Shown: positions 1 through 6,473 of the stretch, one piece after another | How positions within the stretch are numbered: position 1 is the first letter of the stretch | Layout: each line of letters opens with the position of its first letter | Source of the DNA: an uncultured Acidobacteriota bacterium | GTDB lineage: Bacteria > Acidobacteriota > Terriglobia > Terriglobales > CAINCZ01 | Length of the DNA stretch: 11,619 nucleotides | NCBI GenBank assembly: GCA_903847195.1 | Contig: CAINCZ010000172.1 | Location: 1-11,619 of the forward strand | Reading direction: 5' to 3' | Position numbers and translations under genes: made by a program | Notes under the pieces: generated by a model | Databases searched by the model: none | What the model was told of the DNA's origin: nothing | What the model saw: only the letters and a program-made list of their open reading frames with translations

Positions 1-1
1 C

Positions 2-262
2 GACTTGCTGGTGCAGCGATCCAGAGACTGGTATGCCCGCCGTGGGCAGCAACGGCGGATCAAGCCCGGCGACCGGCTGGCTGTCCTCGGGCATGGCATC
101 GCGGTGGTTGAGCGGGTAGACGGCAAAGAGGTTCACGCCGTGCTGTGGAACCGGGACATGGTGAAAATCGGGCGCAAGGAAATCGTCTGGGACGAAGGTA
201 ATAATCGGTGGGAAACGGCAGTCGTGGCGGCAACGAGCAGCCGCACTCTTAAGGGGGACTGA
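2..262 (+). CDS. Unrecognised protein, C-terminal part (5' end cut by window)
   Basis: The reading frame is open from the first complete codon at base 2 and ends at TGA 260-262, so the true start probably lies upstream; an internal TTG or GTG near the left edge is possible. The visible 86 residues begin with a basic stretch (RRGQQRRIKPGD) followed by short alternating hydrophobic segments with glycines (GDRLAVLGHGIAVVERVDGKEV, then WNRDMVKIGRKEIVW), which looks like a small beta-barrel (SH3-like) fold. That fold is only an impression from the pattern. I recognise no family. The stop codon overlaps the next start (TGATG), so the two genes are very probably co-translated. Its company, a cysteine-rich protein and a serine recombinase, suggests a mobile-element cargo or accessory gene. 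Confidence 0.55.
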   Translation, partial: DLLVQRSRDWYARRGQQRRIKPGDRLAVLGHGIAVVERVDGKEVHAVLWNRDMVKIGRKEIVWDEGNNRWETAVVAATSSRTLKGD

Positions 263-675
263 TGCACAGACATTGTTGCGACGTGACGGGGCATGAATAC
301 CAATGCAGTGACGACTGCGAATGCTTCTGCGGGCTTCCCATGGAGCAGGGCGATCACAGTGATTGCCCGGTTCAATTACGGGCGTGTCCCGAGCACCAAG
401 GCAAAACAGCGTGCCCGATTTCGGAAGTCGGTTCCGACGCGGTAGCGAGCGACTTCAGCATTTTGTCTCCAGAGCGCCAGCGGGCGGTGCCCCATTGCGA
501 ATGCGGGTGTGCCGCCGCCGACCGCAGCAAGATGGTCGGCTGGTGTCTTTGGTGCGACCACGGTTACGTGCATTACAGCCGTGTGATCGAATCCCGCCAC
601 TTCGCCAACAATTGCCCCGGCGCTCCTCATGAACTAAAGGAAGCTGAGCGGGCGATGCTGGCGAAGCCAAACTGA
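262..675 (+). CDS. Cysteine-rich putative zinc-binding protein, unknown function
   Basis: This is a 137-residue protein whose ATG overlaps the upstream stop codon (TGATG), indicating translational coupling. It carries 15 cysteines (5, 6, 15, 19, 21, 23, 35, 42, 51, 79, 81, 83, 95, 98, 118) and about ten histidines. Two similar clusters stand out, CECFCG at 19-24 and CECGC at 79-83, and there is a CxxC pair at 95/98 (WCLWC). No signal peptide or membrane segment is visible, so these are more likely metal ligands than disulfides. The repeated CEC cluster suggests two related zinc-knuckle-like halves, which is inference. I do not recognise a named family. The partner genes (serine recombinase 51 bases downstream, small ORFs) make a mobile-element setting likely, where such a protein might bind DNA or act as an accessory factor. 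Confidence 0.7.
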   Translation: MHRHCCDVTGHEYQCSDDCECFCGLPMEQGDHSDCPVQLRACPEHQGKTACPISEVGSDAVASDFSILSPERQRAVPHCECGCAAADRSKMVGWCLWCDHGYVHYSRVIESRHFANNCPGAPHELKEAERAMLAKPN

Positions 676-725
676 AATCGGCTAAGCAGAAATCTGTCGC
701 CAAGTATGCCGCAGCACGGAGGGAC

Positions 726-1418
726 ATGAAGGTCGCCCTGTACGCCCGAGTCAGCACGCATAATGGTCAGAATCCTGAAATGCAGTTGAGCGAACTCCGC
801 GAGTACGCGTCCCGCCGTGGCTGGGAGGTAGCGAGTGAATATGTCGATGAGGGCGTCTCTGGCTCCAAGGAATCCCGCCCCGCATTGAACCGCCTGATGG
901 CGGATGCCCATCGCCGGCGATTCGACACGGTCGCCTGCTGGAAGATTGATCGTTTTGGTAGGTCGCTGAAACATCTCGTGAACGCCCTCGCCGACCTCGA
1001 CGCCTGTGGCGTGGCGTTCGTCTCGCTGCGTGACAATCTCGACCTGAGCACGGCATCTGGTCGCCTGATGTTTCAGGTTATCGGTGCCATGGCGGAGTTC
1101 GAAAGGGCGTTGACGCAGGAACGGGTCCGGGCAGGGCTCAAAAATGCGGTAATAAACGGCAAAACCCTTGGTCGCCCACGTCGAGTGGTAGACCGTGACC
1201 ACATCCTCACTATGCAGTCCGAGGGCGCGAGCCTGCGGGAGATCGCCGCCAAGCTCGGCGTCGGGTATGGCACCGTCCGGAAGCGGCTCGCGGCGAGTGA
1301 GCGAAAAACCCTCGCCCCGGGGGCGGTCAGGAAGCCTGATTCGCAAGCAGTTGCGCGTTCCGGTTTCGTGAGCGGCAAACACTTGTTTGATGCTCGGCAA
1401 GAAGAACGCCTTCGTTGA
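726..1418 (+). CDS. Serine recombinase, resolvase/invertase type
   Basis: A 230-residue site-specific recombinase of the small serine recombinase family, which cuts and rejoins DNA through a covalent 5'-phosphoserine link. The N-terminal catalytic domain (1-135) opens with the classic YARVST motif: Arg8 and the nucleophile Ser10. KIDRFGRSLKHL (73-84) supplies Asp75, Arg76 and Arg79, and AMAEFERALTQERVRAGL (121-138) is the conserved start of the long dimer helix E. A helix-turn-helix DNA-binding domain follows (about 160-190, SLREIAAKLGVGYGTVRKRL). The C-terminus runs about 40 residues past the usual resolvase end and is basic. The start is set by GGAGGG at 718-723. The length rules out a large serine integrase. 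It could be a transposon resolvase, an invertase, or the recombinase of an element whose other genes are the neighbouring small ORFs. All visible catalytic residues look intact. Confidence 0.93.
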   Translation: MKVALYARVSTHNGQNPEMQLSELREYASRRGWEVASEYVDEGVSGSKESRPALNRLMADAHRRRFDTVACWKIDRFGRSLKHLVNALADLDACGVAFVSLRDNLDLSTASGRLMFQVIGAMAEFERALTQERVRAGLKNAVINGKTLGRPRRVVDRDHILTMQSEGASLREIAAKLGVGYGTVRKRLAASERKTLAPGAVRKPDSQAVARSGFVSGKHLFDARQEERLR

Positions 1419-1426
1419 GGACTACC

Positions 1427-1759
1427 GTGAGTCAATCCCGCCGCCAAGACGCAGAGCCTGACGAGATCAGACAGCTTGCCGCCCGGCGTGTAGGAGCCAT
1501 GTGGGCATGCTTGGGTGTTCTTTGCCCCGATTGGACGGCGCAGGAGAAGAAAGCGCTCGCCGAGAAGGTGTTGATCCTGTGCCGTGGGGAAAAGAATCCG
1601 ACGCCACAGAAGCCACCAACGATTCAGATCACCCCGGCACAGGTGGAAGAAATCGTTAGGGCGAACATGCAATGCATCAATCCCCGCTGCCCCATGCTGC
1701 TGTTCTCCAAGCAGATCGCGGACGAACTCAACGAGTTTTTCAAAGGGGAAGAACCCTGA
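1427..1759 (+). CDS. Small unrecognised protein downstream of the serine recombinase
   Basis: A 110-residue ORF. I choose GTG 1427 as the start because GAGG at 1417-1420 sits at good spacing; a TTG at 1415 overlapping the recombinase stop is the alternative. Only 8 bases separate it from the recombinase, so it is almost certainly in the same transcript. The protein has a charged, helical N-terminal half and a C-terminal part with ITPAQVEEIVRANMQ, then CINPRC (83-88) and a final amphipathic helix (SKQIADELNEFF). Other cysteines are at 28, 33 and 52. No family is recognised and no membrane segment or signal peptide is seen. It ends the rightward gene group, and the following 380 bases hold no convincing plus-strand gene. 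Confidence 0.6.
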   Translation: MSQSRRQDAEPDEIRQLAARRVGAMWACLGVLCPDWTAQEKKALAEKVLILCRGEKNPTPQKPPTIQITPAQVEEIVRANMQCINPRCPMLLFSKQIADELNEFFKGEEP

Positions 1760-1920
1760 CGCTTGACGAGCATAAGCCATGCGAATCTGATCGTCGGGGG
1801 TAGCGGGAGCAACGTTTCCTTCGGGAGCAGGAATGGCTCGTCCGTGGGAGTGTGTCCTCCGGCGTTCATCCCCTTGGGGGGAGCCGCCGGGTGGTTCACG
1901 CTATGGCCATTCATCATCAA

Positions 1921-2178
1921 TCATCGGAGATGGGGAACCGCAGCGGCGGCTAAAAAGTAAGCCACCCCTATCACGATGCCCATAGCAGCGGCGGTTTCCA
2001 GCCCAAGCCAGCGCGCGTAAGCCCGCCTATTTGGAACCGATGCTGCCTTGCGCCACGCCTGATTGAAATGCCTCAGAGCCGCTAACACCGTCAGTGCCAG
2101 CAGGAACGCCAAGCTGAGAAAAAGAGCGAGTCTCAGCGTGGGTGAAGCGGGCGTGCGTGCATCAAGCGACGGCCACAA
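1921..2178 (-). CDS. Possible small two-helix membrane protein, N-terminus uncertain
   Basis: On the minus strand a frame ending in TGA (1923-1921) encodes two clear hydrophobic segments: LRLALFLSLAFLLALTVLAAL, then, after a basic loop (HFNQAWRKAASVPNRRAYARW), AAAMGIVIGVAYFLAAAAV. Such a hydrophobic, basic, hydrophobic layout is unlikely in a random shadow frame, and no better plus-strand gene covers the stretch. The start is unclear. TTG at 2178 gives 85 residues but has no evident ribosome binding site, and the open frame continues upstream antisense to the IS66 fragment, so the gene may have lost its 5' end to an insertion. Function is unknown. It could still be a chance ORF in decayed DNA. 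Confidence 0.35.
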   Translation of the reverse strand: MWPSLDARTPASPTLRLALFLSLAFLLALTVLAALRHFNQAWRKAASVPNRRAYARWLGLETAAAMGIVIGVAYFLAAAAVPHLR

Positions 2179-2450
2179 AGAATAGGCAGCGCCGAACGGT
2201 AGATCAGAAGCGCAAGATCGTCGAGGAGACGTTGGCGGCCGGCGCTTCGGTGGCTCGCATCGCACAAGCGCACGGAATCAACGCCAACCAAGTGTTTTTG
2301 TGGCGCCGACTGCATCACGCTGGGCGACTTGGCGGCCAGCCGAACCATGCCGCGCTGTTGCCGGTAAGCTCGCGCCGGCAACCGTGGCTTAGGAAGCCTC
2401 GCGAACTGAGGCCCGGTCGGAAGGGAAAAAACGACCTACGGCAGGCTTAA
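2142..2450 (+). pseudogene. tnpA: IS66-type accessory transposase (TnpA/OrfA) fragment
   Basis: The frame encodes RRTVDQKRKIVEETLAAGASVARIAQAHGINANQVFLWRRL followed by LLPV, the signature of the helix-turn-helix OrfA protein of IS66-family elements, which helps bind the element ends. Family-like sequence covers roughly 2190-2366. After LLPV the frame runs into unrelated basic residues to a stop at 2448-2450, so the C-terminal part is missing. No TnpB (IS66 Orf2) or DDE transposase (TnpC) follows, since the next gene is ubiD on the other strand. The nominal GTG start at 2142 lies left of the recognisable homology and may not belong to the original gene. This is therefore a dead remnant of an insertion, not an active element. 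I could not identify terminal inverted repeats or a target-site duplication. Confidence 0.75.
2357..2382. repeat. 8-bp-stem hairpin at the break point of the IS66 fragment
   Basis: GTTGCCGG (2357-2364) and CCGGCAAC (2375-2382) form a perfect 8-bp inverted repeat around a 10-base loop, exactly where the transposase homology stops. No T-run follows, so it is a poor terminator. Confidence 0.5.
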
Positions 2451-2630
2451 AACCATGCCCTGACATCATGCAGTTCTTTCGCCCGCTGCGCGGGCTTGTC
2501 GTGGCCAGTGCAGGGGGCTGAAGCCCCCGCCTTTTTGCAACGACTTACGGCACGGCTGAAGCCGCGCCCTGAAACGAACCGGCCCATCCGGGTACTTTTT
2601 AAGCAGCCTGTGAAGCCGTGCCCTGGCACG
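2431..2630. repeat. Cluster of REP-like intergenic repeat units
   Basis: Four related units lie close together. The clearest is at 2540-2570, with the core CGACTTACGGCACGGCTGAA followed by GCCGCGCCCT. A degraded copy is at 2431-2461 (ACGACCTACGGCAGGCTTAA, then CATGCCCTGA). A third (2603-2626) has GCAGCCTGTGAAGCCGTGCC. A fourth is a perfect short hairpin GGGGGCTGAAGCCCCC at 2513-2528. All share a GGCTGAAGCC-type stem with a TGAA loop, often followed by GTGCCCTG. From memory, such units recur between genes in acidobacterial genomes. They occupy the boundary between the mobile-type DNA and the ubiD transcription unit. No gene is seen here. Confidence 0.7.
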
Positions 2631-2635
2631 GAGAA

Positions 2636-2677
2636 ACAAAAGGGCCGCCCATCATGTTACCTCCGGTGGGCGGCCCC
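2636..2677 (-). terminator. Rho-independent terminator of ubiD
   Basis: Read on the minus strand, a perfect 9-bp stem GGGCCGCCC/GGGCGGCCC (2668-2676 with 2642-2650) with a 17-base loop is followed by TTTT. It lies about 20 bases after the ubiD stop codon. Confidence 0.85.
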
Positions 2678-2695
2678 TGACGATACCTTCTTACG

Positions 2696-4180
2696 CTACT
2701 TCTTCCAGAGCCAGGCCCACTTTTCCTGCGTGGCCTTGGTCAACTCGGGGGTGGCCTCGGCGACGGCCGGATAGTCCTTGGACTGCACGCGATCCCAGGG
2801 ACGGCAGGCGTTGATGATGGCGCGGTTATTCCAGAGTTTCTTGGAAAGCTTGTCGGCGTCGCAGATCATCGGGTCGAGCGGATTGCTCCAGCACTGCCGG
2901 ATGATGTCGATGTCGATGGCCGGGTCGCAACGGGTGCTGAGGGCCCAGATGACATCGTCGTTATTGGTGGGATCGATGTCCTCATCGACCACAATGGAGA
3001 AGCGGTTCATCAAGCCGCCGGCCTGACACTGCACGGCGAGGCTGGCAGCCTGGGCGGCGTGGCCAGCGTACTTCTGCTGGATGCTGGTGACGACCCAGCC
3101 GCGGCTGGCGCCGGCTTCCGACACCCAGACGGACTTAACGGCAGGCACACCGGCCTTGCGCAGGAAATCCTTGATGGTGGCCGAGCGGAAGACGCTGCTG
3201 AAGTAGGAGAAATCATGCAGCGGACGGCAGGGCGGGCAGCCCAGCTGAATCGGCTTGTTGCGATAGTAGACGGCCTTGACGCGCACGACGGTTTCCTTCT
3301 TCTGGCCGGCGGCGTAGTAGCCGGTGAATTCGCCGAAGGGGCCTTCAAACTCGACGTCGCCCTTGGTGGCGTAGCCTTCGATGGCGATCTCGGCATCGGC
3401 CGGGATGGGGAGGCCGGTGATGGGTCCCTTGATGCAGGGCATGCGCTGATTCATGATCGCGCCCGCCCAGTTGAGTTCGCTGACGCCGTCGGGAACCTCG
3501 GCGCCGCCCAGCAGCAGCAGCAGCGGATGCGAGCCGAAGACCATGACGACCGGGCAGGGCTCGCCGCGGTCCCAGTACTTCTGGCGCATGATGTTGCCGT
3601 GGTGGCCGGGCGAGATGTAGTTGCCGACCGAGTTCTTGGTGTGGCGCTGCACGCGGTAGGCGCCGACGTTGTACCAGCCGGTTTCGGGATCCTGGTGAAT
3701 CTGGATGGAGCCGGTGCCGATGAAGGCGCCGCCATCGAGTTCGTGCCAGAGCGGAACGGGGAAGATGTCGAGGTTGACGTCGTCGCCGACCTGCTTGTTC
3801 TCCATCACCGGGCCGTCGGCAACATACTCGACCGGGTAGTCGCCCATCTTGCGGTCGAGATCGCGCAGGATCTCGGCGATGCGGTTGGTGAGCGGCAGGG
3901 TCTCGAGCTGCTCCTTGATGCCCATGGTGAGGGCGAGCGTGCGGGCGTTGAGCATGGACCCGGTCATCACGCGAAAGCCATCGGGGAAGCCCGGGAACTT
4001 GTCGAAGACCAGCGCGGGGCCGAAGCGCTTGGAGTTGATTTCGCTGATGGCGCCCAATTCATACTTCAGGTCGGCGCCCGTGGCCTCTTTCAATTGGCCG
4101 ATGGCCCTGGCTTGCTCAAGCCAGGCGCGCAGGTCGAAGGCGCTTTGGGGAGTCTTGCTTGCCGTTGCGGAGGTTTGCAT
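2696..4180 (-). CDS. UbiD-family prenylated-FMN-dependent decarboxylase
   Basis: A 494-residue cytoplasmic enzyme of the UbiD family, whose members reversibly (de)carboxylate aromatic or unsaturated acids using prenylated FMN made by UbiX. Compared from memory with Aspergillus Fdc1, the key residues fall in matching order and spacing: Asn171, His193 and Glu235 as metal/cofactor ligands (NVGAYR, SPGHHG, VSEL), and the catalytic trio Arg176, Glu279 and Glu284 (YRVQRH, FEGPFGEF). VDEDIDPTNNDDVIWALSTR (398-417) is the conserved C-terminal UbiD block. Length is normal for non-ubiquinone members (vanillate, hydroxybenzoate, protocatechuate or gallate type), and the substrate cannot be read from sequence. 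The ATG is supported by AAGGGAG (RC of 4188-4194). No ubiX is in the window, so the cofactor must come from elsewhere. It is divergent from an organic-acid-type MFS carrier, which fits a degradative role better than ubiquinone synthesis. Confidence 0.92.
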   Translation of the reverse strand: MQTSATASKTPQSAFDLRAWLEQARAIGQLKEATGADLKYELGAISEINSKRFGPALVFDKFPGFPDGFRVMTGSMLNARTLALTMGIKEQLETLPLTNRIAEILRDLDRKMGDYPVEYVADGPVMENKQVGDDVNLDIFPVPLWHELDGGAFIGTGSIQIHQDPETGWYNVGAYRVQRHTKNSVGNYISPGHHGNIMRQKYWDRGEPCPVVMVFGSHPLLLLLGGAEVPDGVSELNWAGAIMNQRMPCIKGPITGLPIPADAEIAIEGYATKGDVEFEGPFGEFTGYYAAGQKKETVVRVKAVYYRNKPIQLGCPPCRPLHDFSYFSSVFRSATIKDFLRKAGVPAVKSVWVSEAGASRGWVVTSIQQKYAGHAAQAASLAVQCQAGGLMNRFSIVVDEDIDPTNNDDVIWALSTRCDPAIDIDIIRQCWSNPLDPMICDADKLSKKLWNNRAIINACRPWDRVQSKDYPAVAEATPELTKATQEKWAWLWKK

Positions 4181-4870
4181 AATAGTGCTCCCTTACGTGT
4201 GAGTTCTGGTTCGAGACCAGTGTTGGATCAGAAATGCTTCGCCGGTACAAAGCAACCGCATCACGCCGGAGAACCCGACCGAGTCCAGTGCTCTTGCTTA
4301 GAACCTCCAACCCGGCAGTGGCGCGTACAGTTCAGGCTCGGCGCCCGCGGCGAATCGGAGCAATCGCGCGAACCAGGAAGAACAGAGCACAAGCGGCGAA
4401 CGAAACTCTGCCCGAAATCAGTGCGCGACGGTTCGGAAAGTATACCCCGGGTCTGGTTCCGGGTCACGGATGTCATGACGAATTCCTGCGCGAGAAAGCG
4501 AACACCGTTCCCTTTCAGCGTGAGGGGTCTTCCGTGTTTCCGAAAACAGCGGGTGTAGCGCGACGACGCGATTCGCGCACGACGTGGAGCGAAAGCGCTG
4601 CGAGTCGCGCAAAATGTGACCCATTCGGGACAGGAGGTTACCGTCGGCAGGCCGGATGCGGCGCAAAGCGCTTGTGCAAAGGTGAGGGGAGCGTTTATCG
4701 TTGCCCTCCATAGCCACCCGGACGGCGCGGAGAGTCGGCAAGGACCGATGGGCGAAGTAGCAGGCCCTGACCGTCGGGGCGGAAGTTCGTCAGGCAAGCT
4801 GGTTTGCAGTGATTTAGGGCCGATCCCCCGGCTCATTCTCGCGCTGAAGAAAAGCCTGGGAGGTTTCATA
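4181..4870. other. Long divergent intergenic region, no gene seen
   Basis: This 690-base gap between the ubiD and MFS starts holds open frames on both strands, but none resembles a protein. The frame leading into the MFS gene begins at 4616, yet its first 85 residues are hydrophilic and unlike any transporter N-terminus. Visible structure includes a dyad by ubiD (4206-4220), a 12-base-period direct repeat of CCGGGTC (4447-4453 and 4459-4465), a long-range inverted pair GCGCGAC/GTCGCGC (4558-4564, 4604-4610), and two AAAGCGCT copies inside small dyads (4592-4599, 4665-4672). I see no cobalamin-box or other riboswitch signature. The length suggests divergent control or an undetected small RNA. 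Confidence 0.5.
4206..4220. promoter_or_regulatory. Candidate operator dyad upstream of ubiD
   Basis: CTGGT-tcgag-ACCAG is a perfect 5-bp-arm dyad ending 26 bases before the ubiD start codon, just upstream of its Shine-Dalgarno sequence, where a repressor could block transcription. No clear -10/-35 pair could be assigned around it. The site resembles a tRNA T-arm by chance, but no tRNA is present. Confidence 0.35.
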
Positions 4871-6121
4871 ATGAGCTCTGCTGTTGCCCCTGTGACTGCG
4901 CCGGAGCGTTCGGCCGCGTACCGCTGGAACATCATCTTACTGCTGGCCGCATCGCAAATGATCGCCTACATCGACCGGGTGAACCTGTCGGTGGCGGCGC
5001 CAATCCTGATCAAGCAATACCATTACACGCCGAAGACGCTGGGCATCCTGTTCTCGATCTTCAGCTGGGTGTTTACCTTCGCGCTGCTGCCCTCGGGACC
5101 GTTTGTGGATCGGGTTCGGGCGCGCATGGGCTACACGACGGGCGTGCTGTTGTGGTCGGCAGCGACCGTGCTGTGCGGCACGACCGTGGCCTTTGCGCCG
5201 CTGGCCGTTTATCGCGCACTGGTAGGCGTTGGCGAAGGCCCAATGATCCCGGCCGGACAGCGCGTGATCTTCGAGACGTTCCCGAAGACGCAGCGCGCGT
5301 CGGTGGTCGGCATCTTCTTTGCGGGTAACAAGGTGGGCTTGGCGCTGGGCATTCCCTTTGCGGCGGTGCTGCTGCACTGGTGGGGGCTGCCTGCGGTGTT
5401 TTACGTAACCGGTGCCGTCGGATTCGTGTGGATCGCCTGGTTCCTGCTGTCGTATCGCCCGACGGCGGCTCCGCCGGTAAAGGTGCAGAGCAACATCACC
5501 TGGGGCGCTCTGCTGCGGTACCGCACAACCTGGGGCATCATGCTCGGTCAGGCCGGATACCTTTACACCTATTACGTCTTTGCGACGTGGCTGCCGGGCT
5601 ACCTGGTGCTGCAGCGGAAGATGTCGATCCTGAAGAGCGGCTGGGTCGGCATGCTGCCGTTTATCGTCGGCGTGCTGGTGACGATCCTGGGCGGCTGGGT
5701 GAGCGACAAACTGGTAGCCGGTGGCATGCGGCTTACGGTGGTGCGCAAGTCTCTCACCGTGGGCGGATTGTTTGCCGCCGCCGTGTTCACGCTCGCGGGC
5801 GCCTACGCGGAAGGGACGTGGACGGCGATCAGCTTCCTGACGCTGGCGATTGCCGGCTTCAGCTTCTCGACCGGCTCGATTCAGTCGATGGCGGTTGATG
5901 TGGCTCCGCCGCACATCCTTTCATCGCTGGTGTCGCTGCAGAACTTCGGCGGCAACTTCGGCGGCTCGTTTGCGCCGATCGTGACAGGCTACCTGATCAG
6001 TTCGGCCGGAGACTTCCGGGTACCGCTGCTGGTGACGGCGGCCGTGGCGCTGCTGTCGTGCGTCGGTTATGGCCTAGTCGTCGGCAACCTGGACGCCGAG
6101 CTGAAGGCGAAAGCAACGTAG
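4871..6121 (+). CDS. MFS transporter, anion:cation symporter (ACS) type
   Basis: A 416-residue inner-membrane carrier with about 12 hydrophobic segments. I start it at ATG 4871, which has GGGAGG at 4859-4864 and gives the normal N-terminus. The open frame extends upstream to 4616, but that part does not look like transporter sequence. Family marks are YIDRVNLSVAAP in the first helix (33-44), the loop 2-3 motif GPFVDRVRARMG (76-87), and RALVGVGEGPMIPA in helix 4 (115-128). These fit the ACS family, which moves organic anions such as phthalate, hexuronates, glucarate or tartrate with protons or sodium. Next to a UbiD decarboxylase, an aromatic or other carboxylic acid is the likeliest cargo (inference). 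Tandem stops (TAG TAA) and a strong terminator follow, so it appears to be its own transcription unit. Confidence 0.9.
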   Translation: MSSAVAPVTAPERSAAYRWNIILLLAASQMIAYIDRVNLSVAAPILIKQYHYTPKTLGILFSIFSWVFTFALLPSGPFVDRVRARMGYTTGVLLWSAATVLCGTTVAFAPLAVYRALVGVGEGPMIPAGQRVIFETFPKTQRASVVGIFFAGNKVGLALGIPFAAVLLHWWGLPAVFYVTGAVGFVWIAWFLLSYRPTAAPPVKVQSNITWGALLRYRTTWGIMLGQAGYLYTYYVFATWLPGYLVLQRKMSILKSGWVGMLPFIVGVLVTILGGWVSDKLVAGGMRLTVVRKSLTVGGLFAAAVFTLAGAYAEGTWTAISFLTLAIAGFSFSTGSIQSMAVDVAPPHILSSLVSLQNFGGNFGGSFAPIVTGYLISSAGDFRVPLLVTAAVALLSCVGYGLVVGNLDAELKAKAT

Positions 6122-6147
6122 TAAACCGGCGGAATCCAATTTCGCCA

Positions 6148-6179
6148 GCCCCGGAGGACGGCCTCCGGGGCTTTTCTTT
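6148..6179 (+). terminator. Rho-independent terminator of the MFS gene
   Basis: A perfect 10-bp stem GCCCCGGAGG/CCTCCGGGGC (6148-6157, 6162-6171) with loop ACGG is followed by TTTTCTTT. It lies 26 bases past the stop codon. Confidence 0.93.
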
Positions 6180-6262
6180 GTCTGTGGCTTCTTTTCCTAT
6201 ACTTTCTGCAACTTGCGGAATTTGGGAGAGCCTGGCGCGGGCGACTTTGAAGCAGTCAGCCA

Positions 6263-6309
6263 ATCGGAATTTTCGATTAATCCCATCACAAATTCAGGAA
6301 CTCTGTTCC
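6263..6309. promoter_or_regulatory. Two candidate operator dyads in the receptor leader region
   Basis: Between the MFS terminator and the receptor start lie about 290 bases with no gene. The stretch is more AT-rich than its surroundings and holds two dyads: AATCG-gaatttt-CGATT (about 6263-6279) and GGAAC-tct-GTTCC (6297-6309). A TATACT hexamer at 6198-6203 could be a -10 box, but its -35 partner is poorly placed. Assignment as regulator sites is a guess from symmetry and position. Confidence 0.3.
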
Positions 6310-6473
6310 GTGTCCAAAATGAAACAATCGGCGCACGCACCAGCTGAAACGGATCGAACCAAGGGAAGTCTCTACGCAGCAACGCAGGTTTTCGTTCTTA
6401 CGCAGACCTTCCCCCGCACGACATAAGCAACCGTTGCTGGATGCTATTCCAAGGTCATTTTTTAGGAGGGGAC

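Noticed and set aside
627..1400. 257-codon minus-strand frame antisense to the serine recombinase
   Set aside because: The recombinase motifs are unmistakable on the plus strand; this is a shadow frame.
1624..1920. 98-codon minus-strand ORF beginning next to the stop of the two-helix membrane ORF
   Set aside because: Most of it is antisense to the ORF at 1427-1759, it is proline- and serine-rich without domain features, and it has no ribosome site.
1763..1960. 65-codon plus-strand ORF
   Set aside because: TTG start without a ribosome site, glycine/serine-rich composition, and overlap with the end of the hydrophobic minus-strand ORF.
4205..4221. tRNA T-arm-like sequence (GGTTCGAGACC)
   Set aside because: No anticodon arm, acceptor stem or CCA end around it; it lies directly before ubiD and is better read as a simple dyad.
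3059..4558. 499-codon plus-strand frame antisense to ubiD
   Set aside because: Low-complexity Ala/Gly/Asp/Val sequence produced by the third-position GC bias of ubiD; ubiD has all catalytic motifs.
4616..4870. N-terminal 85-residue extension of the MFS protein
   Set aside because: The extension is hydrophilic and unlike any transporter, and a strong ribosome site directly precedes ATG 4871.
4600..4870. Cobalamin riboswitch before the MFS gene, prompted by the corrinoid gene nearby
   Set aside because: No GCCACTG element or B12-box-like sequence could be found by eye on this strand.
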